Shown: piece after piece, positions 16,036 through 25,696 of the stretch
How positions within the stretch are numbered: position 1 is the stretch's first letter
Layout: each line of letters begins with the position of its first letter
From: Modicisalibacter radicis
GTDB taxonomy: Bacteria > Pseudomonadota > Gammaproteobacteria > Pseudomonadales > Halomonadaceae
DNA: 64,000 nt
Assembly: GCF_900961225.1 (NCBI RefSeq)
Contig: NZ_CAAHFN010000054.1
Location: forward strand, 1-64,000
Direction of reading: 5' to 3'
The notes under the pieces: model-generated
Databases searched by the model: none
The model's input: only the letters and a program-made list of their open reading frames with translations
Told to the model about the DNA's origin: nothing
Position numbers and translations under genes: made by a program

Positions 16036-17382
16036 ATGGACGACACCGGCACCCCGACCCTTTCGGTCAGCGAGCTCAACCGCCAGGCGCGAATGCTGCT
16101 GGAGCGCGGCTTCGGCGACTGCTGGGTCGAGGGCGAGGTCTCGAGCGTGGCGCGGCCGGCCTCGGGGCACGTCTATTTCACCCTCAAGGATGATCGCGCC
16201 CAGCTGAAGTGCGCGCTGTTCCGCAACCGCGCGCGCTTCACCGCGCCGCTCAACAACGGCGACCAGGTGCGGCTGCGCGGCAAGGTATCGATCTTCGAGC
16301 CGCGCGGCGACTACCAGATGATCGTCGAGGCGGTGCAGCCCGCCGGTCAGGGCGCCCTGCTCGCCGCCTTCGAACGGCTCAACCGCCAGCTCGACGCCCA
16401 GGGGGTGTTCGCCAACCAGCGCCCGCTGCCCTACCCGCCGCGCCACCTGGCGGTGATCAGCTCGGCGAGCGGCGCGGCGATCCGCGACGTGCTGGCGGTG
16501 CTCGCGGCACGCTGGCCGCTGGTGCCGGTCACGCTGCTGCCGGTGCCGGTCCAGGGCAGGGAGGCGGTGCCGGCGATCATTCGTGCCATCGCCATCGCCA
16601 ACCGGCTGGCCGAGGCGCCGAACGGCCCGGGTTTCGATGCGCTGCTGGTGACCCGTGGCGGCGGCAGCCTGGAGGATCTGTGGGCATTCAACGACGAGCA
16701 CCTCGCGCGGGCGATCTTCCATTCGCGGCTGCCGGTAATGGCGGCGGTGGGCCACGAGGTGGACACCACCCTGGCTGATTTCGCCGCCGACGTGCGCGCC
16801 CCCACGCCCTCCGCCGCCGCCGAACAGCTGGTGCCCGACCGGCGCGATCTGCGCCGCCGCCTGCAGGTCGCCGAGAGCCGCCTGCTGCGCTGCCAGCGAG
16901 CACGCCTGGAGCGCGAGGCACAGAGTCTGGACCACCTGCGCGCGCGGCTGCGCCACCCCGGCGAGCGCCTGGCCCGGCAGCGCCAGCACCTCGCCCAGTT
17001 GGAAAGCCGCCTGGGCCGCGCCATGGACCAGCGCCTGCGCAGCGAGCGGCTGTGCGTCGAGCACCTGCAACGCCGGCTGGCCGGCTACGACCCCACGAGC
17101 CGCGTGGCCCGCGCCCGCGGCCAGCTCGACGGCCTGCAGCAGCGGCTGTACCAGGCCATGCCCCGCCAGCTCGAACAGCGCCGCCAGCGGCTCGGCGCCC
17201 TGGCCCGCGAGCTCCAGGCGGTCAGCCCGCTGGCGGTGCTCGGGCGCGGCTACGCGATCCTCGAGGACGACGACCGCCAGGTGGTGCGCAGCGCCGCCGA
17301 CACCCAGCCGGGCCAGACGCTGACCGCGCGGCTCGGCGAGGGACGGCTGAAGCTCGAGGTCAAGCGCCGGCTGAAGAAATAG
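16036..17382 (+). CDS. xseA: Exodeoxyribonuclease VII large subunit
   Basis: A 448-residue XseA. The N-terminal OB fold reads LSVSELNRQARMLLERGFGDCWVEGEVSS and GHVYFTLKDDRAQLKC. The catalytic core has AVISSASGAAIRDVL, RGGGSLEDLWAFND and VGHEVDTTLADFAADVRAPTPSAAAE. A long coiled-coil rich in Arg and Gln follows, then the C-terminal LGRGYAIL strand. With XseB it degrades single-stranded DNA into short oligonucleotides. It is preceded by the heptamer array, so its promoter must lie within or upstream of that repeat. Confidence 0.96.
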   Translation: MDDTGTPTLSVSELNRQARMLLERGFGDCWVEGEVSSVARPASGHVYFTLKDDRAQLKCALFRNRARFTAPLNNGDQVRLRGKVSIFEPRGDYQMIVEAVQPAGQGALLAAFERLNRQLDAQGVFANQRPLPYPPRHLAVISSASGAAIRDVLAVLAARWPLVPVTLLPVPVQGREAVPAIIRAIAIANRLAEAPNGPGFDALLVTRGGGSLEDLWAFNDEHLARAIFHSRLPVMAAVGHEVDTTLADFAADVRAPTPSAAAEQLVPDRRDLRRRLQVAESRLLRCQRARLEREAQSLDHLRARLRHPGERLARQRQHLAQLESRLGRAMDQRLRSERLCVEHLQRRLAGYDPTSRVARARGQLDGLQQRLYQAMPRQLEQRRQRLGALARELQAVSPLAVLGRGYAILEDDDRQVVRSAADTQPGQTLTARLGEGRLKLEVKRRLKK

Positions 17383-17407
17383 CGCCCCCGTTGCCGCCGG
17401 CCTGTGT

Positions 17408-19369
17408 TCAGCGAACTTCGTTGACCCACACGCGCATTTCCCCCTCGCCCCGGTTGGCCCAGGCGAAATAGGGAATGAAGGTCGCGGTGCAATCGCTCAG
17501 CGCGGGGGCGCGGTCGAAACGGTAGAGGCTGTCATCGTCCGACGCCTCGCGCCCCGCCTCGGCCCGAATCAGCGTCATTCCCGCCAGCGTATCGGCACCG
17601 TCCGTGGTGGTCAGTCGGCCATCGCGATACAGGGCGATGTCATGCAGGCGCTCGCCGTTGTCGGCCTGTTCCAGGCAGTAGACCAGTGGACCGCGCTGAA
17701 GCGCCACCCGCCCGGCGTTGTGGCGCACGCCGGGATGTGAATAGACGCGACGTATCGGCATTTCCAGCGACAGCGCGATACGATCGCCGTCGTGCCACTG
17801 CCTGTCGAGTTCGATATAGCCGTTGTCGGCCGCACTTACATCGCAACGCTCGCCGTTGATCTCGACAGCAAAGCCTGCCGCCCAGGCGGGAATGCGCAGC
17901 GCCAGGCTGGCCCTGACCGGGCTGTCGGCCTGCAGCGTCAGCTCGACGTCACCACGCCACGGCAGCGCACTCTCCTGGCGTAGCCTCAGGGTGCCGCCAT
18001 CCAGCGGCAGCTCAAACTCGCCACCGACATAGAGATGAACGAAGGCCCTGTTTTTCATGCAGCCCACCACGTAGCGATCCAGCGAAGCGATCAGACGCGC
18101 CAGATTGGGCGGACAGCAGGCGCAGGTGAACCAGCGCTGGCGAACCGGCTTGACGTGGCTCAGGACGAGATTGTCACCCAGTATCTTGGGGTCGACCTCC
18201 AGTGGATTGACGTAGAAGAAGTGCTGACCGTCCAGCGCCATGCCCGCCAGCACGTTATTGTACAGGGCACGCTCCATAACATCGGCGTAACGCCGGTCGG
18301 CATCCATCATCAGCATCTGCCGCGCCAGGAACATCACCCCGATGGCAGCGCAGGTCTCGCCGTAGATGGCGTCGTTGGGCAGGTCGAAATCCGAGGTGAA
18401 GGACTCCCGCGGTGCCTGGGCACCGATGCCGCCGGTCACGTAGATCTGGCGGGCGGCCATGTTGTCCCACAACTGCCGACAGGTGGCTAGCAGTGCTTCA
18501 TCACCGCTGTGACGGGCCAACTGCGCCATGCCGGTACAGAGATAGACGAAGCGCACCGCATGACCGACGGCGCGGTCCTGCTCGTAGACCGGCAGATGCG
18601 CCTGGCTGTAGCCCTTGTCATGCAGCATGAACGGCTGCACGCCGTCGCCCCCTTCACCGAAGTCATGATGGCTACCGCCACGTCGTTCCCACTCTCGGTC
18701 GTAAAAGTGCGGCTGCCGGCCGCGTTCATCGACGAAAAAGCGGCACAGCGCCAGATGCCGCTCGTTGCCGGTGACTTCATACAGCCGCATGAGGGCCAGC
18801 TCGATCTCCGGATGGCCGTCGTAACCGGCGATCTGTCCCGGCTCGTGGCCGAAGACCGAATCGATATGCTCGACGAAGCGGCACATGACATCGAGCAGTC
18901 GCCGCTTGCCGGTCGCCTCGTAGTAGGTCACCGCCGCCTCGATCATATGGCCGGCACAGTAGAGCTCGTGACACTCGCAGAGATTACTCCAGCGCTGTTC
19001 CGCTACGTTGCAGATAAAGTAGGTGTTGAGATAACCATCGGGCTGCTGGGCCCTGGCGATCAGCTCGATGGTGTCATCGGCCTGGCGCTCCAGCGTCTCG
19101 TCGCGCTGGCGCCGCAACAGCCAGGCGACCGCCTCCAGCCACTTGGCGACATCGCTGTCCTGAAACACCATGCCGTAGTAGTCGCCCTGCAGTTCGCCGG
19201 CGGCGATACGAAAATTGTCGATCGCGTGGCTGGGTGCGGCATCCGGCACTCGGTCGTTGAGCACTTCCCACTGGTAGGGCACCACCACATCCCTGACCAG
19301 ATCGATATAGCGGGACCAGAAGCTGTCGGTGATCCGGCCACGGTGACCGGCTGTTTGATCTTGGCTCAT
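17408..19369 (-). CDS. Glycoside hydrolase family 127 (beta-L-arabinofuranosidase-like)
   Basis: A 653-residue GH127 enzyme without signal peptide, so cytoplasmic. The zinc-thiolate centre known from HypBA1 (Glu338, Cys340, Cys417, Cys418) is visible at nearly the same positions: Glu338 and Cys340 in YGETC, then Cys418 and Cys419 in TCACCPPN. The (alpha/alpha)6 barrel opens with SFWSRYIDLV, and a C-terminal beta domain follows. Members release beta-L-arabinofuranose from oligosaccharides. ATG follows AAGGAA. It lies 42 bases downstream of a sugar symporter on the same strand, an evident uptake-and-hydrolysis pair. Confidence 0.92.
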   Translation of the reverse strand: MSQDQTAGHRGRITDSFWSRYIDLVRDVVVPYQWEVLNDRVPDAAPSHAIDNFRIAAGELQGDYYGMVFQDSDVAKWLEAVAWLLRRQRDETLERQADDTIELIARAQQPDGYLNTYFICNVAEQRWSNLCECHELYCAGHMIEAAVTYYEATGKRRLLDVMCRFVEHIDSVFGHEPGQIAGYDGHPEIELALMRLYEVTGNERHLALCRFFVDERGRQPHFYDREWERRGGSHHDFGEGGDGVQPFMLHDKGYSQAHLPVYEQDRAVGHAVRFVYLCTGMAQLARHSGDEALLATCRQLWDNMAARQIYVTGGIGAQAPRESFTSDFDLPNDAIYGETCAAIGVMFLARQMLMMDADRRYADVMERALYNNVLAGMALDGQHFFYVNPLEVDPKILGDNLVLSHVKPVRQRWFTCACCPPNLARLIASLDRYVVGCMKNRAFVHLYVGGEFELPLDGGTLRLRQESALPWRGDVELTLQADSPVRASLALRIPAWAAGFAVEINGERCDVSAADNGYIELDRQWHDGDRIALSLEMPIRRVYSHPGVRHNAGRVALQRGPLVYCLEQADNGERLHDIALYRDGRLTTTDGADTLAGMTLIRAEAGREASDDDSLYRFDRAPALSDCTATFIPYFAWANRGEGEMRVWVNEVR

Positions 19370-19411
19370 ATCGGTTCCTTGTGAAAATGGCTCGCCGCGG
19401 CCCGAGTATTG

Positions 19412-20818
19412 TCAGCTCGCCCCGTGCGCTTCGGCGTCCCGATGCCTCAGGTCATGCTTGATCGTTTCGAGAAAGGGTTCATTGACCTTGAAAAGGCAGG
19501 TGATCAGCGCCAGCAGAAAGTGAAAGATCCCCGGAACAATCGTAGCCAGCAGCACGATACCGTTCAGCGAGGTCTCGGTCTGGTTTTCCAGGCCGGGCTG
19601 ATAGCTGACGAGAGAGAGCGTAAAGCTGACGATGGCGCCGCCCGTCGCCCAGGCCAGCTTGATGAAAAACAGGTTGAAGGCGAAAGTCATGCCCGACGTT
19701 CTTTTACCCGTTTTCCACTCGCCGTACTCGTCGGTGAATGCCATCATGGAAAAGCTTAATGGCAGCAGGAAGCCCAGAATCATACAACCGATCAGATTGA
19801 GCCCGACCCAGACGGTCTTGTACTCGCCGGGCACCACATAGGCGAGGCAAGAGCCCACCCCCAGTACAATATTGGTCAGAACAAAGAGTTTGACGGTTTC
19901 GATGCGGCGAGTCAGGTAATTGACCAGAATGCTGCCGGCAATACCTGACAGCGTCGCCACACCGAAAAAGAACGAAATGAAGGAAGATGACCCTTCAAGG
20001 TAATACTGGATAAAGTAGATCGCCGACCCGCCCTTTACGTTGAAGACGTTCATCAGGGTAAAGGTGATCAGAAACATCAATACCAATTGATCGTTCTTGA
20101 CCGTATTGGTAATCAGGGTCTTCATGCTGTAGTTGTGATCACGCAGATCGGTGCGTTCTCTGACACTGGCAAAGCAGATCAGGAACATGACGACCGCCAG
20201 TGCAGCCAGAAGTGCCACCCCCGACTGATAGCCGAAGGCCATGTCCCCCTGCCCCAGCCAGTCGGCCAGCAGCGGCAGGCCCACCATGACGCAAAAGGCC
20301 GCCACGCCGCTCAGCGCAAAGCGATATGTCTGACAGGAGACCACTTCACGGGTGCTTCTGGTAATCACATTGATCAGCGCGCAGTAGGGCACGTTGATCG
20401 CGGTATAGCACAACGAGAGCAGGAAATAGGTGACCACGGCGTAGCCGATCAGCGCGCCTCCGCTCAGGTCGGGTGAAAAGAACGCCAGAAAGAGAATGCC
20501 CCCCATAGGCAGCGCAATCCAGAGCTGCCAGGGGCGATATTTACCCCAGCGGGTGCGCGTTCTGTCCGCCAGCATCCCCATCATGGGGTCGGTAAAGGCA
20601 TCCAGGATACGCAGCACCATGAACAAAGTGCCCACTACCGCCGGAGCCAGCCCGAAGATATCCGTATAAAAGAACGTCAGGAAATTACCGATCAACGCGG
20701 TAACAATGGTGCCACCGGCATCGCCAAGTCCGTAGCCGATCTTTTCACGACGCCCCAATCTAGCATCGGTCTCGGTGTCGGCAATATCCCCAATATCTCC
20801 TGCAAGATCAGTCGCCAT
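19412..20818 (-). CDS. GPH-family sugar:cation symporter (MelB-like)
   Basis: A 468-residue transporter with twelve predicted helices. Family motifs are the opening [20 protein letters not shown], the cation-site segment [28 protein letters not shown], and [17 protein letters not shown] between helices 4 and 5. The ATG at 20818 has GAGGAG 9 bases upstream; an upstream ATG in the same frame lacks support. It is first of two genes, with the GH127 arabinofuranosidase next, so the cargo is probably an arabinose-containing oligosaccharide carried with sodium or protons. Confidence 0.92.
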   Translation of the reverse strand: MATDLAGDIGDIADTETDARLGRREKIGYGLGDAGGTIVTALIGNFLTFFYTDIFGLAPAVVGTLFMVLRILDAFTDPMMGMLADRTRTRWGKYRPWQLWIALPMGGILFLAFFSPDLSGGALIGYAVVTYFLLSLCYTAINVPYCALINVITRSTREVVSCQTYRFALSGVAAFCVMVGLPLLADWLGQGDMAFGYQSGVALLAALAVVMFLICFASVRERTDLRDHNYSMKTLITNTVKNDQLVLMFLITFTLMNVFNVKGGSAIYFIQYYLEGSSSFISFFFGVATLSGIAGSILVNYLTRRIETVKLFVLTNIVLGVGSCLAYVVPGEYKTVWVGLNLIGCMILGFLLPLSFSMMAFTDEYGEWKTGKRTSGMTFAFNLFFIKLAWATGGAIVSFTLSLVSYQPGLENQTETSLNGIVLLATIVPGIFHFLLALITCLFKVNEPFLETIKHDLRHRDAEAHGAS

Positions 20819-21363
20819 CGTGCGCTTCTCCTCGGAATAGGGGCCGCCAGCCATCCGCTGCATCGGAGGTGCTCGTATTCAAGACGGCCCGAGAGTGGCG
20901 AGGAGTTCAGGCTTGGCAAATTCATTGCCCCCTCCTCGCCCATCGAAGTAATTCGAAGCTATCCAATGATGGAAAATAAATAAAATAAGTTTTCTGCAAT
21001 AAAGCAATATTCATTTCATTATCACCATTGAGCTGCAGCCTCTCTGACGGGGTGTTTGTCTCAAGATGACGTGGCAAAGACCGACGAAGGTCTACCTACC
21101 ACGCTGGCGACCACTTCGTGACGACACCCCGCCGACCGACGCCGACGGGGCTTTCTTGGGCGCTTCACGTACGGATTTCGGCCCGGTTGGAAACCGTGAC
21201 CTCGCCTCTAATGGGTGTGTTGCAGGACGCCACATACTGCTCCACCTCATTGCCCAGCGGATCGAGCCCCAGGCCCAGCTCCGCACGGCCGCTCAACTAT
21301 TTACCGGCGCCGCCGATATCCTGCTTGAATAGCGCTGCGCCAGCGCTCAAGCAAGGAATGCCC
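20819..21363. other. Divergent intergenic region, AT-rich promoter zone
   Basis: No gene was recognised in this 545-base gap. Bases 20960-21030 are strongly AT-rich (AAAATAAATAAAATAAG), fit for the promoter of the symporter-GH127 operon. A short inverted repeat CGAAGTAATTCG lies at about 20943. A hairpin CCCCG ... CGGGG followed by CTTTCTT lies at 21125-21157. No regulator gene for arabinoside use is adjacent. Confidence 0.5.
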
Positions 21364-22320
21364 ATGAAGATCGGCTCGCCCCTTTACCCCGCGCCCCGTG
21401 CCACCGCCTTGGAGCGCACGGCCATCGCGTCACGTGCGGATGGCGCCGAGCGCGCCCCGGCGGCGTCACGGCCTGGCCGGGCCGAGGACACGCCACCCAA
21501 CCCGGTCACCGAGCGCCTGCGGGAGCTTCAGGATGGGCTGCAGCGTCTTCAGGCGATGCCCCGCGAGGTCGACGAGAACAAGGCTGGCTTTCTCAAGCAG
21601 CGCCTGGAGATGCTCAAGGCGCTGATGATGTTCGCCTCGCCCAACAAGCTCGCGGCGATCGCCAAGGAGCTCAAGAGCATCGCCGGCGAGCTGAACGGCC
21701 TCGCCCGGAACCTGGGCGGCGGCACCGGGGCGGCCCCGATGGCCCTGCCTTCGCCGACCCTGGCCGCGGCACAGGCCGCGGCACAGGCCACCCCCGGTGT
21801 CGGCGAAGCGCTGACGGGCGCGCAGTCGGCCCTGGGTGTTGCGGCCACGTCGACACCCGGCGGCGGCGCGACCGCGTCCGGCGAGCCGCCGCCCGCGCCC
21901 GCGCCGTCAACCAACCTGGCGAGCGAACGGGCGGACGATACGACGCCCGGCTCGGCAGGCTCGCAGGAGGCGACGGACGACGAAAAGCCCTCCGGCAGCG
22001 CCGTCTCGCCCGGCGCCTCGGCGCTACCGGGCGGGCCACCCCCCGCGGCCGCCTCCGGGTCGGACGATGGCGCGCTGCTGGGCCTGCTCAAGGACGCCAA
22101 GAAATCCCTGAGCGAGGCGATCGCCCAGTTGCGCGCCGCCCTCGACGAGGAGAACCGCGACGGCAAGAAGGCCCTGCGCCAGGCCGAGAAGCAGCTCGCC
22201 GGCCTCGACCGGACGCTGGCCCGGTCGGTTCTCGACGGGCTCTACTCGGAGCTGGGCCGGCAACTCGGCGGCACGCTGCCCGGGCGGGCCCGGGTCGGCA
22301 GCATCGATATCGCGATCTGA
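21364..22320 (+). CDS. Unrecognised Ala/Pro-rich protein with helical ends
   Basis: A 318-residue protein of no recognised family. ATG at 21364 follows AAGGA by 6 bases. Residues about 40-120 form an amphipathic helical block (LRELQDGLQRLQAMPREVDE, KQRLEMLKALMMFASPNKLA). The middle is low complexity with Ala, Pro, Gly and Ser. The last 90 residues are again helical and coiled-coil-like (LLKDAKKSLSEAIAQLRAAL). There is no signal peptide and no membrane segment. Codon use matches the core genome, so it appears to be a real gene. The layout recalls scaffold or secreted substrate proteins, but no function can be given. Confidence 0.6.
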   Translation: MKIGSPLYPAPRATALERTAIASRADGAERAPAASRPGRAEDTPPNPVTERLRELQDGLQRLQAMPREVDENKAGFLKQRLEMLKALMMFASPNKLAAIAKELKSIAGELNGLARNLGGGTGAAPMALPSPTLAAAQAAAQATPGVGEALTGAQSALGVAATSTPGGGATASGEPPPAPAPSTNLASERADDTTPGSAGSQEATDDEKPSGSAVSPGASALPGGPPPAAASGSDDGALLGLLKDAKKSLSEAIAQLRAALDEENRDGKKALRQAEKQLAGLDRTLARSVLDGLYSELGRQLGGTLPGRARVGSIDIAI

Positions 22321-22349
22321 GCGGTACGGTAGCGCCGATCACCCTCGGC

Positions 22350-22397
22350 GCAAATGTAAACAACTCTCATTGCGATTTTTCTCGGGTGGCGTATCAT
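22350..22397 (+). promoter_or_regulatory. Fur-box-containing sigma-70 promoter
   Basis: Bases 22350-22374 start GCAAATG and end CTCTCATTGCG. They match the pseudomonad Fur-box pattern (GCAAATGAGAAT and its inverse) at about 18 of 25 positions. The box overlaps a -35 TTGCGA (22370-22375), with a -10 TATCAT (22392-22397) after 16 bases. Fur with iron would block this promoter. Transcription should start near 22404, going right. Confidence 0.65.
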
Positions 22398-22403
22398 GAG
22401 GGC

Positions 22404-22496
22404 GTCTGAGCGATCTTCGCACCCGGCGCCTTGCCTCGCCGACTGCCGATCGTCCAGTGCTCGCTTTTCTGCGCCCGTCCCGGGCGCGCTTCTTTT
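22404..22496 (+). ncRNA. Candidate iron-responsive small RNA
   Basis: Between the Fur-box promoter and an intrinsic terminator (GCGCCCG, TCC loop, CGGGCGC, then GCTTCTTTT at 22471-22496) lie about 90 bases with no open reading frame. Layout and size fit the RyhB/PrrF class of Fur-repressed RNAs that silence iron-using proteins when iron is scarce. The sequence does not resemble RyhB or PrrF as I know them, so it would be a separate lineage. A C/U-rich stretch (CCTTGCCTCGCC) could pair with ribosome sites. Expression is not shown. Confidence 0.55.
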
Positions 22497-22523
22497 GCGT
22501 GCGCCATGCCTGGCGCACCAATG

Positions 22524-22557
22524 AAAAAACCGCCGGCCGGGCTTCCGGCGGGCGGTC
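22524..22557 (-). terminator. Intrinsic terminator of the CorC-like gene
   Basis: On the minus strand CCGCCCGCCGG, loop AAGC, CCGGCCGGCGG and a TTTTTT tail form a strong hairpin 25 bases past the CorC-like stop. It faces the small-RNA terminator, so the two transcripts converge. Confidence 0.88.
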
Positions 22558-22581
22558 GTCATGCCTGTCACGAGGCAGCGG

Positions 22582-23616
22582 TCAGCTCTGCGAGCGGGCC
22601 GACTCGTCGCGCTTGATGCGTTTCAGCCAACGCTGCTTGGCATACTTGCGCAGGTTCTGCACGTTGTCGGTCTCGTCGACGATGTCCTGCCCCAGGATCG
22701 TCTCGATGACGTCTTCCAGGGTGATCAGGCCGACCCAGGTGCCGTGGTCGTCATAGACGACCCGCATGTGGTTGTGGTCCCTGAGCATCGAGGTGAAGAC
22801 GTGCTCGACGTTGTCGGCTTCCTGGATGGCGTCGACGGGGTGCATCAGGGCCTTCATGGTCTGCGCGTCGTCGGCATGGTAGGTATCCGCCTTGTGCACG
22901 TAGCCCATCGCCTGTTCGCCGCCGTCCATGACGGGAAAGCGGGTGAACTGGGTCTTGCCGTAGCGCTGGTCGAACTCCCCCACCGTCAGCATCGGCGTCA
23001 CCGTCTCGCACACGGTGCGCGGGGTCATCACGCTCTTCACGGTGATCTCGTGCAGGTTGAGGATATTGACGATGGTCCGCGTCTCGTCGCTGTCCAGCGC
23101 CTTCCCCTCCAGGCCAATGCGGGCCAGCGCCTTGATTTCGCCGCGCATGTCGACATCGTGTTCGGACTTGCCGATACGGTTGGTGATCAGCTCGGAAAGC
23201 CACAGGAACGGCGCCAGGACCACGATCATGACACGCAGCACCGGCGGCAGCAGCGGTGCCAGCCCCCGCCAGTAGGTGGCGCCGATGGTCTTGGGGATGA
23301 TTTCCGAGAGCACCAGGATCAACAGCGTCATCAGCGCCGAGGCCACGGCGATGTAGGTTTCGCCGAACAGGATCGACACCTGGGCGCCGACGCCGGTCGC
23401 GCCCACGGTGTGGGCGATGGTGTTGAGCGTCAGGATGGCCGCCAGCGGCCGGTCGATGTTGGATTTCAGCCGCGAGAGCGCGTCGTGCAGCTTGGGGCGC
23501 GTCTCCTTCAACTGTGCGATGTAGCTCGGTGTCAGCGACAGCAGCGCCGCCTCGAGCACCGAGCAGAGAAAGGAGAAACCGATGGAGATCAGTACGAAAG
23601 CGGCCAGCAGGACCAT
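22582..23616 (-). CDS. CNNM/CorC-type membrane protein with CBS domains
   Basis: A 344-residue protein with an N-terminal DUF21/CNNM membrane domain of about four helices (MVLLAAFVLISIGFSFLCSV, LEAALLSLTPSYIAQLKE, LILVLSEIIPKTIG) and two cytoplasmic CBS domains (VMTPRTVCETV, FPVMDGGEQAMGYV, WVGLITLEDVIE). The family handles Mg2+/Co2+ efflux or sodium-magnesium exchange. There is no C-terminal CorC-HlyC domain. The ATG at 23616 starts the first helix. An upstream ATG at 23718 would add an unhelpful Arg-rich lead. Monocistronic with its own terminator. Confidence 0.85.
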   Translation of the reverse strand: MVLLAAFVLISIGFSFLCSVLEAALLSLTPSYIAQLKETRPKLHDALSRLKSNIDRPLAAILTLNTIAHTVGATGVGAQVSILFGETYIAVASALMTLLILVLSEIIPKTIGATYWRGLAPLLPPVLRVMIVVLAPFLWLSELITNRIGKSEHDVDMRGEIKALARIGLEGKALDSDETRTIVNILNLHEITVKSVMTPRTVCETVTPMLTVGEFDQRYGKTQFTRFPVMDGGEQAMGYVHKADTYHADDAQTMKALMHPVDAIQEADNVEHVFTSMLRDHNHMRVVYDDHGTWVGLITLEDVIETILGQDIVDETDNVQNLRKYAKQRWLKRIKRDESARSQS

Positions 23617-23742
23617 GTAAGCTCGCAATGAGAAGTGGGTTGCTTGTATACCCAGGCAGGAATCGCCTGTCAATCGACCCATCGCACGGCGGCAACGTTC
23701 AACGCCCATCCGCGCCAACCCGCCCCGGCGACGCCCCGGGAA

Positions 23743-25113
<1,371 letters not shown>

Positions 25114-25165
25114 GGTGTCGCTCCTAAAAGGCCATGGCGCCAGCCCGCCCTCTGCGGGGCTCGGA

Positions 25166-25693
25166 CTACTGCTGGCGCGAATTGATACTCTGTTCGATCG
25201 CCGTCAGCGCGTCGAGTTTCTCGGCCAGCGCGTCGCGCTCATGAACCGCCTTGTTGCGCGCGCTCTTGCTGGCGGCGATCTCGTCGAGCAGCGCGCGCCG
25301 GCCCTCGAGGCCGTTGAGCCACTGCCTCAGCAACGGCTGCAGCTGGCTGGGCGCGGCGGCCAGATCGGCCTTGTAGAGCTCCGAGGCGTCTTCCCAGCGC
25401 TCCCGGTCGCCCCACGACAGCACGACGGCCCGGGCCAGGCGCTGATCGGCGCTCTCGCCGTCGAGCTCGGCCAGAATCCCTTCACGCCACTCGGCGTCGC
25501 CACGCTGGGCGGCCAGGCCGAAATCGACCCACGACTCGAGCAGGCAGTCACTGACCTCGAGGCCGGGTATCTCGGACAGGCACCGGTTGTCCGCCATGTC
25601 GGCGGGCGCGTCGCCCTGGGGCATGAGCTGCTGGCAACCGGCGGCCAACAGAGAAACGGCCAGCAGGCTGGCCACGATTATCGAATGCTTCAT
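25166..25693 (-). CDS. qseG: Outer-membrane lipoprotein GlrQ (QseG-like)
   Basis: A 175-residue lipoprotein with signal peptide and lipobox LLAAGC (Cys at residue 20). The mature part is short and helical, with SDCLLESW and a C-terminal coiled-coil SKSARNKAVHERDALAEKLDAL, as in QseG/GlrQ proteins that sit between the kinase and regulator genes. In enterobacteria it modulates the GlrK sensor. It begins 4 bases after glrK and ends 52 bases before glrR, which supports one operon. Identification rests on size, lipobox and position more than sequence identity. Confidence 0.8.
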   Translation of the reverse strand: MKHSIIVASLLAVSLLAAGCQQLMPQGDAPADMADNRCLSEIPGLEVSDCLLESWVDFGLAAQRGDAEWREGILAELDGESADQRLARAVVLSWGDRERWEDASELYKADLAAAPSQLQPLLRQWLNGLEGRRALLDEIAASKSARNKAVHERDALAEKLDALTAIEQSINSRQQ

Positions 25694-25696
25694 TGA

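Noticed and set aside
21125-21157. Strong intrinsic terminator before the Ala/Pro-rich gene
   Set aside because: The stem is only five certain base pairs and the tail CTTTCTT is weak; mentioned only as part of the gap.
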